From positions 16,361-80,360 of the forward strand of contig NZ_JADYVD010000039.1 of NCBI RefSeq assembly GCF_020193575.1: DNA of 64,000 bases, given 5' to 3'. Numbering within the stretch: position 1 is the stretch's first letter; each line of letters starts with the position of its first letter. Source of the DNA: Ensifer sp. IC4062. Its GTDB lineage: Bacteria; Pseudomonadota; Alphaproteobacteria; Rhizobiales; Rhizobiaceae. Both the position numbers and the translations under genes were made by a program. Positions 36,409 to 44,187 of this stretch are shown in pieces. A model generated the notes under the pieces. It was not told the DNA's origin. It saw nothing but the letters and a program-made list of their open reading frames with translations, and did no database searches.

Positions 36409-37433
36409 TCACTTGAAAAGAGCTTCCGCGTCTCGATCGAAAGCGAGCTGGTATACGAATAGTAGCCGGGTTTGCCTTCGAGCTGCTTTGCCGCATCGCC
36501 GACGTTCTTGCTGTCGATGAACGGGATCGGCAGGTAGAGAGCGTTACCGTATTGGCCGGCCTTGGCGGGCTCCTTCAGCTCCTTGCCCTGCAGCATCAGC
36601 ACCGCGACATTCAGCGCGCTCGCCATCACGCCCGGCGGGTTGACGGTTGCGCCGGAGTTCAGCTTGTCCTTGACCCAGAGGTCGATGAAATCCTTGCGTA
36701 TCTCGCCCGTTGCGGCGATCTGGCCCGTCTTGCCGGCGTCCATGATCGATTTCCAGGCGCCGGCGGCCATGCCGTCCTGCACCACCACGCCGTTCACGTC
36801 CGGATAGGTGGCAAGAATGTTCTGCATCGCCTGCTGGCCCTGCGCCTGATCCCAGTTGGCATTGACTTCGTTGACGATCTGGATGTCCGGGTAGTCCTTG
36901 AAGACCTGCTTGTAGCCCGCCACGCGCATCTCGTTGGCCGGGTGACCGGCAACGCCGTTGATCGCGACGACCTTGCCCTTGCCGCCGAGCGTCTCGGCGA
37001 GCCATTTCGCACCGGCGGCACCCCAAGCGGTCTGGTCGATGCCGACATAGAGCGCATCCGGAGACGAGACTTCCGCATCCGTCGCGATGACCAGGATGCC
37101 GGCTTCCTTCGCCTGGGCGAAGATCGGGTCGAACGCCGTCGGGCTGTTCGGGTTGACGATGATGGCGTTCACGCCTTCGGCGATGAAGTTGCGGATATGG
37201 GCGATCTGCCCGGGAACGTCGACATTCGCGCTCTGGACCGAGACTTCGACGTCGACGCCCTTTTCCTTCCACTTCTCCGCGGCGGCCTTGGCCTCGTCGA
37301 TCATCTGGGTGCGCCACTCGCTGCCGACCCAACCGTTCGAGAGACCAATCTTGAAGGTCTCCGCGTTGACTGCCGATGCCGAGATGACAATGGATGCAAC
37401 TGTGCTGAGCGCTACTGCGATGAGTTTTTTCAT
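36409..37433 (-). CDS. Periplasmic sugar-binding protein with an apparent 2-nt frameshift near its 3' end
   Basis: A family-4 binding protein of about 340 residues with a Sec signal (MKKLIAVALSTVASIVISAS) and a typical body (DYPDIQIVNEVNANWDQAQG). Read as it stands, the frame leaves the family pattern after SYTSSLSI, has no stop, and runs into the downstream ATPase gene (total 866 codons from this start to 34833). Removing one GA at about 36428-36440 would give the natural ending SIDAEALFK followed by TGA at 36409-36411, 70 bp before the ATPase start. It is either a sequencing error or a real recent mutation that extends or fuses the protein. The start follows GGGAGGA. Confidence 0.75.
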
Positions 37434-37475
37434 AAGATCCTCCCAAATCTTAAGGAGGACATGAAGCCAGAAAAT

Positions 37476-37487
37476 GTAATCGATTTC
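37476..37487. promoter_or_regulatory. Candidate LacI-type operator upstream of the third ABC operon
   Basis: The perfect 8-bp palindrome AATCGATT, with A/T-rich flanks and the central CpG favoured by LacI proteins, lies about 45 bp before the binding-protein ATG. The operon encodes its own LacI regulator. Single-site evidence only. Confidence 0.45.
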
Positions 37488-37626
37488 AATGACGCTGACG
37501 GCTGCACTGTCGCGGTCGGGCCGAAATGGCGGCAAAGACGTCCAGAGGCGGCCGACGCAGCGCCGGCGGACCATTCGAAGCGTGACTTGCCGCGGCCGGG
37601 CGCTGTCTCAACACATGCCGCGAGCG

Positions 37627-38874
37627 TCAGACCACGACGTTTCCGACGAGGTCGCTTTCACAGAGAACGAGGTTCGGCGAATAGCCTTGCGAGAGGAACT
37701 GCTGGCGATCGTTTTCGGCAACGACGAAGACGGCCGTGCGCGCGATCTCCGTCGGCTCGAGCTCAGGCGCGGGGGAGACGACGGCGATGTCCTGGCGCAG
37801 GCCTAATTCGCGCAGCAGACCTTCAAGTGACGAGGGACTGTCGACGCCATGTAGGATCACGCGGTCGACCTCGGCAGCCGCATTGACCTGCCAGGCAAGC
37901 GTTTGCACTGCCACCATCAGCGGCAGAGAATCCTTCAGTTGCCGCGCCGTCGGATGGTGCTCGAATCCGGCGAGCGCCATGCGGGTATAGATTTCATAGG
38001 CCCTGACGTAATCTTTCTTGGCCGCCCACATCCGCATGGCGACGGCCATGCGGATCGAGGTGAAGTGCCTGATCTGCGCGTCCCGCGCGGTACGACGGTC
38101 GGGTGTCGTGCGCAAGGCTCCACGCTTGGCTCCGACGTGGAGGAAATATTCCAGGCCGCCCCGGTAGCGGTCCCAAGAGGTCAACAGTTCGTCGTGGCCT
38201 GCCTGGGGGCGATCTCGTCCCAACTTCGATTGGATGACCTGCCTGTAAAAGGGCCTCTTCAGAAACGCGACGCCGCCGCCTTCGAGAAAATGCGCGAGAT
38301 TTGAGAACGCCCAGTAGGCGAAATGACGCGGCAGCCACGAAGTGCGAAGCGCCGCGGTCCGGTAGATTCCGATTTCGGGAAAGATGTGCCGCTCGACGAT
38401 GAAGGCGAAAAGCCGCTCGAATTCGTCCTTGTCGAACTTGGTGTTGGCATCGATCTCGTAGAAAAGTTCGGTGTCCCGGCCTTCGACCTCGTTGTGGACA
38501 TACCACGGCGCATAACAGGCGGAAAGCGCGGGGTTCCTGTCGAGGTAGGCAATGGCTTCGACAAGACCATCGACTGCCAGCATGTCGTCGTCGGCGAGAT
38601 AAATCGCATAGGCTCCCGCCGCATGGCGGAAGGCGCTGCCGAGATTCGCGTCGACGCCGCGATTTTCCGGCTGGCGGAAATAGCGGATCGGCAACCCTTT
38701 GCCGGCGAACGTCTCGACAATTTCACGGGTGTTGTCCGTGGAAGCGTTGTCGGAGATGACGATCTCGAAGCTGAACGGGATCTGGTAGCTTTCGATAAAG
38801 CGGCCGAGCGCATTCTCCAGGAAGCGTGCGCGGTTGTAGGTCGGGATGCAGATGCTGAGCTTGACGGGATCCAC
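37627..38874 (-). CDS. Family 2 glycosyltransferase
   Basis: A 415-residue protein. The N-terminal GT-A domain begins LSICIPTYNRARFLENALGR and has the nucleotide-sugar/metal region YLADDDMLAVDGLVEA (DxD-like DDD) around residue 95. About 150 C-terminal residues are unassigned. No membrane segment is seen, so it probably works on the cytoplasmic face in exopolysaccharide or lipopolysaccharide synthesis. GTG at 38874 follows AGGA by 8 nt; a longer TTG start would fall inside a repeat. It is isolated among sugar catabolic operons. Confidence 0.82.
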   Translation of the reverse strand: MDPVKLSICIPTYNRARFLENALGRFIESYQIPFSFEIVISDNASTDNTREIVETFAGKGLPIRYFRQPENRGVDANLGSAFRHAAGAYAIYLADDDMLAVDGLVEAIAYLDRNPALSACYAPWYVHNEVEGRDTELFYEIDANTKFDKDEFERLFAFIVERHIFPEIGIYRTAALRTSWLPRHFAYWAFSNLAHFLEGGGVAFLKRPFYRQVIQSKLGRDRPQAGHDELLTSWDRYRGGLEYFLHVGAKRGALRTTPDRRTARDAQIRHFTSIRMAVAMRMWAAKKDYVRAYEIYTRMALAGFEHHPTARQLKDSLPLMVAVQTLAWQVNAAAEVDRVILHGVDSPSSLEGLLRELGLRQDIAVVSPAPELEPTEIARTAVFVVAENDRQQFLSQGYSPNLVLCESDLVGNVVV

Positions 38875-38893
38875 CCAAGTGTTCCTGATAAAA

Positions 38894-38941
38894 AGCAATT
38901 CCAGGGAAAGCGTGCAACGGTTTTCCGTCCGGAACTGCGTG
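38894..38941. repeat. Palindromic repeat, family C, copy 1
   Basis: A block of about 48 bp, GCAATTCCAGGGAAAGCGTG followed by ACGGTTTTCCGTCCGGAACTGC. Its ends are inverted (GCAATTCC / GGAACTGC). Copy 2 at 63783-63830 is nearly identical. Such elements are widespread in Sinorhizobium intergenic DNA as mosaic repeats. Confidence 0.8.
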
Positions 38942-39079
38942 TTTCAAAGGGTTAAATCATCTCGAATGGCGCTTGCTCGCCCCCGAGTGAGGTCGCTCTC
39001 CCAAAGCCTACGCAACCTGCGCAAGGCAGAGAACCGATAAGAACACTTATTCCGGTGCGATCTTGTGTGAGGCTTGCTG

Positions 39080-39174
39080 CTGCATGTTTCCCCACAGCGC
39101 CGCGCGTCTAATTAGACGCGCAAAGGACGCTGGAGCACTTTGAATTGTCGTAGCCGATTTAAGGGACCATGCAG
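39080..39174. repeat. Composite palindromic repeat (family A split by family B)
   Basis: The outer arms CTGCATG and CATGCAG of family A enclose a family-B hairpin at 39094-39132 (ACAGCGCCGCGCGTCTAATT, then AGACGCGC and GGACGCTG). It ends 6 bp from the stop codon of the uxuB-like gene and could act as its terminator. Other family-B copies lie at 54800-54838 (inverted) and 62611-62652. Confidence 0.78.
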
Positions 39175-39180
39175 CCGGCT

Positions 39181-40644
39181 TCACGCGTAGGATTTGACCG
39201 TCGCGGCAGCGCCTTCCGACATCAACCCGGCGAGGGTACGGACGAGCGTGTCGCGGAACGCTTCGTCCGACGACAGATCATCGCCGAACACCTCCGTGAT
39301 GCGGAGAAGCGCGGCCACGATCTCTTCGGGCCGTTGCAGCGGCTGCGCGACGCCGGCGATCCGGCCGGCAAGCGGGTCGCGGACATCGATGGCGTTGCCG
39401 TTTTCATCTATGCCGCGCGCGTAGCGCATCCAGGCGGCGACGCCGAGCGCAAGGCGGTCATAGGACGATTTCGCAGCGATGCGGTCCCGGATGGTCCCGA
39501 GCAGTCGCTGCGGCAGCTTCTGGGAGCCGTCCATGGCGATCTGCCATGTCCGGTGGCGCAGCGCCGGATTGCGGAACCGCTGAAGCAGCGCCCGGCGATA
39601 GGCGGCAAGATCGAAGCCCGGGAGCGCCGGCAAGGTGGGCGAGACCTCCTCGACCATCAATCCTTCGATCAGCGCCTCCATGCCCGGCAGCGCCATGGCT
39701 TCGGCGACCGTTTCCGCTCCCGCGAGGTAGCCGAGATAGGCGAGCGTCGAATGGCTGCCGTTGAGCAACCGCAGTTTCATCATCTCGAAGACTGCGACGT
39801 CGTCGACGAAAACGGCCCCCGCCCTCTCCCAGGCTGGACGGCCAAGCGGAAAATCGTCCTCCACCACCCACTGCCGGAACGGTTCGGTGACGATCGGCCA
39901 GGCATCGATGACGCCGATCGCCGTGGAAATGTCCGCCCGGTCCTTTTCCGTCGTCGCTGGGACGATCCGGTCCACCATCGTCGACGGCGAGGCAACCTGC
40001 TGAACGATACGCCCAAGGGCCGGATCGCGCAGTTCCGCGAAGCGCGTGACCACGTTTTTCAGCACGTGGCCGTTGGATGGAAGATTGTCGCAGGAGAGCA
40101 GCGTGAACAGAGGCGCGCCTGCGCTCGCCCGCCGCGCGAGCGCTTCCACGATGAAGCCGACCGCAGACTTCGGTCGCGCCGGGTTCTCAAGATCATGGAC
40201 GACGTCGGGATGAGCTTCATCGAGCTTTCCCGTCGCCGGGTTGTGGCAATAGCCCTTCTCGGTGATCGTCAGCGACACGATCCGCGTCGCCGGGTCGGCC
40301 ATGCGGGCAAGCACGGCTTCCGGGTCCTCCGGCGCGCAGAGAAGCTCGACGACGCTCGCGATCACCTGCAGTTCCTCGCCTTCGCCATCCTGGACGTTGA
40401 GCGTATAGAGCCCGTCCTGCGGCGCCAGCGCATCGCGCGTCTCGGGGCTGCGCAGCGAGACGCCGCAAATTCCCCAGGAAGGATCCTCCGCGAGCACCGC
40501 GTCGGTGAAGACGGCCTGGTGCGCCCGGTGGAACGCGCCGATGCCGAGGTGGACGATGCCGACGGCAAGCCGGGCGGGATCGTACTCCGGCTGTTTGATG
40601 GTAGCCGGCAACCGGTCAAGTGTCTGTCGTGAGAGTCGCATCAT
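39181..40644 (-). CDS. uxuB: Mannitol dehydrogenase-family protein, probably fructuronate reductase
   Basis: A 487-residue long-chain polyol dehydrogenase. The cofactor region is VGIVHLGIGAFHRAHQAVFT. The catalytic motif KLRLLNGSHSTLAYLG carries the Lys, Asn and His of the family. By location beside uxaC and uxuA it should reduce D-fructuronate to D-mannonate with NADH. The family also includes mannitol and arabinitol dehydrogenases, so context decides the call. The ATG at 40644 (or 40641) matches the family start MRLSRQTL; a longer frame is not protein-like. It lies 76 bp downstream of uxaC on the same strand. Confidence 0.82.
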   Translation of the reverse strand: MMRLSRQTLDRLPATIKQPEYDPARLAVGIVHLGIGAFHRAHQAVFTDAVLAEDPSWGICGVSLRSPETRDALAPQDGLYTLNVQDGEGEELQVIASVVELLCAPEDPEAVLARMADPATRIVSLTITEKGYCHNPATGKLDEAHPDVVHDLENPARPKSAVGFIVEALARRASAGAPLFTLLSCDNLPSNGHVLKNVVTRFAELRDPALGRIVQQVASPSTMVDRIVPATTEKDRADISTAIGVIDAWPIVTEPFRQWVVEDDFPLGRPAWERAGAVFVDDVAVFEMMKLRLLNGSHSTLAYLGYLAGAETVAEAMALPGMEALIEGLMVEEVSPTLPALPGFDLAAYRRALLQRFRNPALRHRTWQIAMDGSQKLPQRLLGTIRDRIAAKSSYDRLALGVAAWMRYARGIDENGNAIDVRDPLAGRIAGVAQPLQRPEEIVAALLRITEVFGDDLSSDEAFRDTLVRTLAGLMSEGAAATVKSYA

Positions 40645-40720
40645 GAAGCCTGCTGTTGTTTGGCCCGCGCGACGATCTGCGTCGGGCTGACGAATCGTAG
40701 CGCAAGGACCTTGAATTGAC

Positions 40721-42121
40721 TCACAAGCGGTACGCCCGCTTGGCGAGCCCGTAGGCGAGTTCACGCGCAAGGTCGTGCGCCTCCTCTTCATCGAGGCGGT
40801 GGTCGGCGACGAGGCGGGCGAGATAGGCGCAATCCACCCGGCGTGCCATGTCGTGCCGCGCCGGAATCGACAGATAGGCGCGGGTATCGTCGTTGAAGCC
40901 GACAGTGTTGTAGAAGCCGCAGGTCTCCGTGGTCGTCTCGCGGAAGCGGCGCATGCCTTCCGGGCTGTCGAAGAACCACCAGGCGGGCCCGAGCCGCAGT
41001 GCCGGATAGTGGCCGGCGAGCGGCGCGAGCTCGCGCGAATAGGCGGTCTCGTCGAGCGTGAAGAGAATGATCGTCAGCGAAGGGTCGTTCCCCACCGCAT
41101 CGAGCAACGGCTTCAGCGCATGCACATAGTCGGTCGCCTTCGGGATATCGGCGCCCTTGTCCGGTCCGAACTTGGCAAACAGCGACGGATTGTGATTGCG
41201 GTAAGAGCCGGGATGGATCTGCATGACGAGGCCGTCCTCCTGGCTCATCCGCGCCATTTCCGTCAGCATCTGGCCGCGGAAGGCGTCGGCCTCCGCTGGT
41301 CCCGCCTTGCCGGATAGGACCTTCTCGAACAGGCTTGCAGCGTCGGCGGACGAAAGGTTCTCCGTCCGGGCAGTCGCGTGGCCGTGGTCGGTCGCCGTCG
41401 CGTCGCGCGCCTTGAAGAAGGCGCGGCGGGCCCGATGCGCGTTGAGATAGCCGGTCCAGGTCGCGGGTTCCCCGGTCAGTGCAAGCAGTTTTCCGACATT
41501 CTCTACAAAACCCAGCGCCTCGGCATCCACGACCGCGTCCGGGCGATAGGTCGGCACGACCCGGCCATGCCATCCCGAGCTGCGGACTGCATCGTGATGC
41601 GCGAGGTCATCCAGCGCGCCATCGGTCGTCGCAATCACCTCGATGCCGAATTTGTCGTAGAGGGCGCGCGGCCGAAGCTGAGGTGTCGCAATCGCTTCCG
41701 CAATGCGATCGTAGAGGGCGTCGGCATTGGCCGCCCCCAGCCGTTCGGTAATCCCGAAGACGGCATCCAGCGAATGCTCGAACCAGAGCCTCGTCGGCGT
41801 GCCGGCAAAGAGATGGAAATGTTCGGCGAAAAGCCGCCAGATCGCGCGGCCTTCCGGGGCAGTGCCCGACCCGTCGCGCCTCCTGACCCCGAGGTCCTCC
41901 AGCCTGACGCCCTGCGAATAGAGCATGCGCGTCGCATAATGGTCCGGCGTGATGAAGAGTGCCGCGGGGTCGGGGAAGGCCCGATCTTCGGCATACCAGG
42001 CCGGTTCCGTATGGCCGTGCGGGGAAATGATCTTCAAGCCGGCGACAGCATCGTAAAGGCGCCGGGCGATGACCCTCGCCTCCGGCTCGACTGGAAGCAA
42101 CCGATCGGGATGCAATGCCAT
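40721..42121 (-). CDS. uxaC: Glucuronate (uronate) isomerase
   Basis: A 466-residue amidohydrolase-superfamily isomerase that converts D-glucuronate to D-fructuronate and D-galacturonate to tagaturonate. Family marks are ISPHGHTEPAWY near the N-terminus and GFYNTVGFNDDTRAYLSIP near the C-terminus. The ATG at 42121 follows GGGAGG by 7 nt; a start 11 codons earlier lacks support. It is divergent from the GntR regulator with a short shared control region. Confidence 0.92.
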   Translation of the reverse strand: MALHPDRLLPVEPEARVIARRLYDAVAGLKIISPHGHTEPAWYAEDRAFPDPAALFITPDHYATRMLYSQGVRLEDLGVRRRDGSGTAPEGRAIWRLFAEHFHLFAGTPTRLWFEHSLDAVFGITERLGAANADALYDRIAEAIATPQLRPRALYDKFGIEVIATTDGALDDLAHHDAVRSSGWHGRVVPTYRPDAVVDAEALGFVENVGKLLALTGEPATWTGYLNAHRARRAFFKARDATATDHGHATARTENLSSADAASLFEKVLSGKAGPAEADAFRGQMLTEMARMSQEDGLVMQIHPGSYRNHNPSLFAKFGPDKGADIPKATDYVHALKPLLDAVGNDPSLTIILFTLDETAYSRELAPLAGHYPALRLGPAWWFFDSPEGMRRFRETTTETCGFYNTVGFNDDTRAYLSIPARHDMARRVDCAYLARLVADHRLDEEEAHDLARELAYGLAKRAYRL

Positions 42122-42169
42122 GTCCGGGCCTCCCTTCCCTGTCCATATTGGCAATCTGAGCGGATTGAT

Positions 42170-42179
42170 ATACTAGTAT
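42170..42179. promoter_or_regulatory. Candidate GntR (UxuR-like) operator
   Basis: ATACTAGTAT is a perfect 10-bp palindrome in the 76-bp gap between the divergent uxaC and GntR starts. It is well placed to control both. GntR/FCD regulators often bind such A/T-rich dyads. Confidence 0.55.
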
Positions 42180-42197
42180 CCAAAACCGAGTCAACCG

Positions 42198-42929
42198 ATG
42201 GAATTCGCCTCCATGTCGAAACGCCAACGTTCGGATGTGTCGTCGCCGACCTTCGCAAGCGGCGCCAAGATTCGCCGGGTCACGACGGCATCGGCGATCT
42301 ATGAGCAGCTCCATGCGGCAATCCTCTCGCTGCAGATGAAGCCGGGCGTCGCCTTGCAGGAGAAGCGCATTGCCGAGGAGTTCGGCGTCAGCCGCACACC
42401 AGTACGCGAAGCGCTTCTGAGGCTCGCGGAAGCCGGGCTCGTCGAAATCTTCCCGCAATCGGGGACCTTCGTGTCGCCCATTCCGGTATCCGCCATTCCC
42501 GAGGCGGTCGTCATCCGCAAATCGCTGGAGCGCACGACGGTCGAACACGCCGCGGAGATCGCGACTGCCGGCGATATCGCCAGGCTCGACGCGATCATCG
42601 CGCGCCAGCGCGTTCACGCCGCGCTCAACGAGCCATCGCAATTCCACGAAGAGGACGAGGCCTTCCACGAGGCCATCTCGGCGATCGCCGGCTATCCCGG
42701 CATCTGGAGCATCCTGAAATCCGTGAAGCTGCAGATCGACCGCGCCCGCCGTCTGACGCTGCCGGTGCGCGGCCGCATGGATAGCGTTATCGAGGAACAT
42801 ATGACGATCCGCGACGCCATCGCCGCGCATGATGTGGACCATGCGCGCGGCGCGATGATGCGTCATCTGAGCGCCGTCATTCCCGACATCGACGAGCTGC
42901 GACTTCTCTATCCGGGCTATTTCAGCTGA
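42198..42929 (+). CDS. GntR-family (FCD-type) transcriptional regulator of uronate genes
   Basis: A protein of about 243 residues. The winged helix lies at residues 30-95 (IAEEFGVSRTPVREALLRLA). The C-terminal all-helical FCD effector domain has a metal- or ligand-binding Asp/His pattern (FHEAISAIAGY; EEHMTIRDAIAAHDVDHARG). By context it senses a uronate intermediate and represses uxaC-uxuB and uxuA. A second ATG at 42213 is equally plausible, as neither has a strong ribosome site. Confidence 0.85.
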   Translation: MEFASMSKRQRSDVSSPTFASGAKIRRVTTASAIYEQLHAAILSLQMKPGVALQEKRIAEEFGVSRTPVREALLRLAEAGLVEIFPQSGTFVSPIPVSAIPEAVVIRKSLERTTVEHAAEIATAGDIARLDAIIARQRVHAALNEPSQFHEEDEAFHEAISAIAGYPGIWSILKSVKLQIDRARRLTLPVRGRMDSVIEEHMTIRDAIAAHDVDHARGAMMRHLSAVIPDIDELRLLYPGYFS

Positions 42930-42986
42930 ACGGCGCCTCGGACCACGCTCAAGAAAAGAATCACGACTGACAGGAGGAACATCAAT

Positions 42987-44174
42987 ATGCGGCAAGGCTG
43001 GAGATGGTTTGGACCGGATGCGCCGGTCACGCTGGACGATGTGCGTCAGGCGGGCGCGACCAATGTCGTCTCGGCGCTGCATCAGGTGCCGATCGGCGAA
43101 GCCTGGACCGAAAATGCCGTGCGCGAGCGCCAGTCGCTCATCGAGACCACGCCCGCCGGCCGCAGGGCGCTCAAGTGGTCGGTCGTCGAGAGCATACCGA
43201 TTCCCGATCTGGTGAAGCGCAAGGGCGGCAAAGCAAAGGCCGAGATCGAAGCGTGGATTGCCAGTCTCGAGGCTGTCGCTTCCTGCGGCATCAAGATCAT
43301 CTGCTACAACTTCATGCCGGTCGTCGACTGGACCCGCACCGAGCTCGACTTCGTCACGCCAACGGGCGCGACCGCGATGCGCTTCGACCACGAGCGGTTC
43401 GCGGCCTTCGAGCTTTTCGTCCTGAAACGGCCCGGCGCGGAAAACGAATACTCGCAGGAGGATCGCGAACGGGCCGAGGCGGTTTTCCGCTCGATGCCGG
43501 AGGAGGAGATCGCCGAAATCACCCGCATCATCACCTCCGCCCTCCCCGGCTCCACCACGGAACCACTGACGATCCCCGCCTTCCGCGAGCGCCTTGCGGC
43601 ATATCAGGGCATAGACGCCGCACGTCTGCGCCAGCATCTGATCGAATTTCTCGAGGCAGTAACACCGGCAGCGGAAGCACGGGGCGTCAAGCTGACGCTC
43701 CACCCGGACGATCCGCCGCGCCCCCTCTTCGGCCTGCCACGCATCGCCTCGACCGAGGCCGATTATGCGGCGCTGTTCGACGCCGTGCCCTCGGAAGCGA
43801 ACGGCATGTGCTACTGCACCGGAAGCCTCGGCGTCAGGGCCGACAATGACCTGCCGGAGATCGCCCGGCGCTTTGCTTCGCGCATTCATTTCGCCCATCT
43901 TCGCGCCACCACCCGCGAAGGCGATGGCCGAAGCTTCCATGAAAGCGCGCATCTCGAAGGCGACGTCTCGATGGTCGATGTCCTGAAGGAGCTGGTCGTC
44001 GAGGACCAACGCCGCGGGCCCGAGGACACCATCGTGTTCCGCTCGGACCATGGCCACCGGATGCTCGACGATTTGCAGAAGACGGTCACGCCGGGCTATC
44101 CGGCGATCGGCCGCCTGCGCGGCCTCGCGGAACTGCGCGGCATCCTTCACGCACTAGGCTCGCCGCCGACCTGA
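42987..44174 (+). CDS. uxuA: Mannonate dehydratase
   Basis: A 395-residue UxuA-family TIM-barrel enzyme that dehydrates D-mannonate to 2-keto-3-deoxygluconate. Marks: MRQGWRWFGPDAPVTLDDVR, KIICYNFMPVVDWTRTELD, LTLHPDDPPRPLFGLPRIAS and IHFAHLRATTREGDGRSFHE, with the metal-ligand His and Cys region (GMCYCTGSLG). It lies 57 bp after the GntR gene on the same strand. KDG kinase and aldolase are not in the window. Its 3' end faces the tRNA-Sec/selB end. Confidence 0.93.
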   Translation: MRQGWRWFGPDAPVTLDDVRQAGATNVVSALHQVPIGEAWTENAVRERQSLIETTPAGRRALKWSVVESIPIPDLVKRKGGKAKAEIEAWIASLEAVASCGIKIICYNFMPVVDWTRTELDFVTPTGATAMRFDHERFAAFELFVLKRPGAENEYSQEDRERAEAVFRSMPEEEIAEITRIITSALPGSTTEPLTIPAFRERLAAYQGIDAARLRQHLIEFLEAVTPAAEARGVKLTLHPDDPPRPLFGLPRIASTEADYAALFDAVPSEANGMCYCTGSLGVRADNDLPEIARRFASRIHFAHLRATTREGDGRSFHESAHLEGDVSMVDVLKELVVEDQRRGPEDTIVFRSDHGHRMLDDLQKTVTPGYPAIGRLRGLAELRGILHALGSPPT

Positions 44175-44187
44175 TCGGTCGCGGCGA

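Noticed and set aside
34833..37574. A native fused binding protein-ATPase polypeptide
   Set aside because: A secreted binding protein cannot function joined to a cytoplasmic ATPase. The alternative frame restores a typical binding-protein end and stop, so I treat it as a frameshift.
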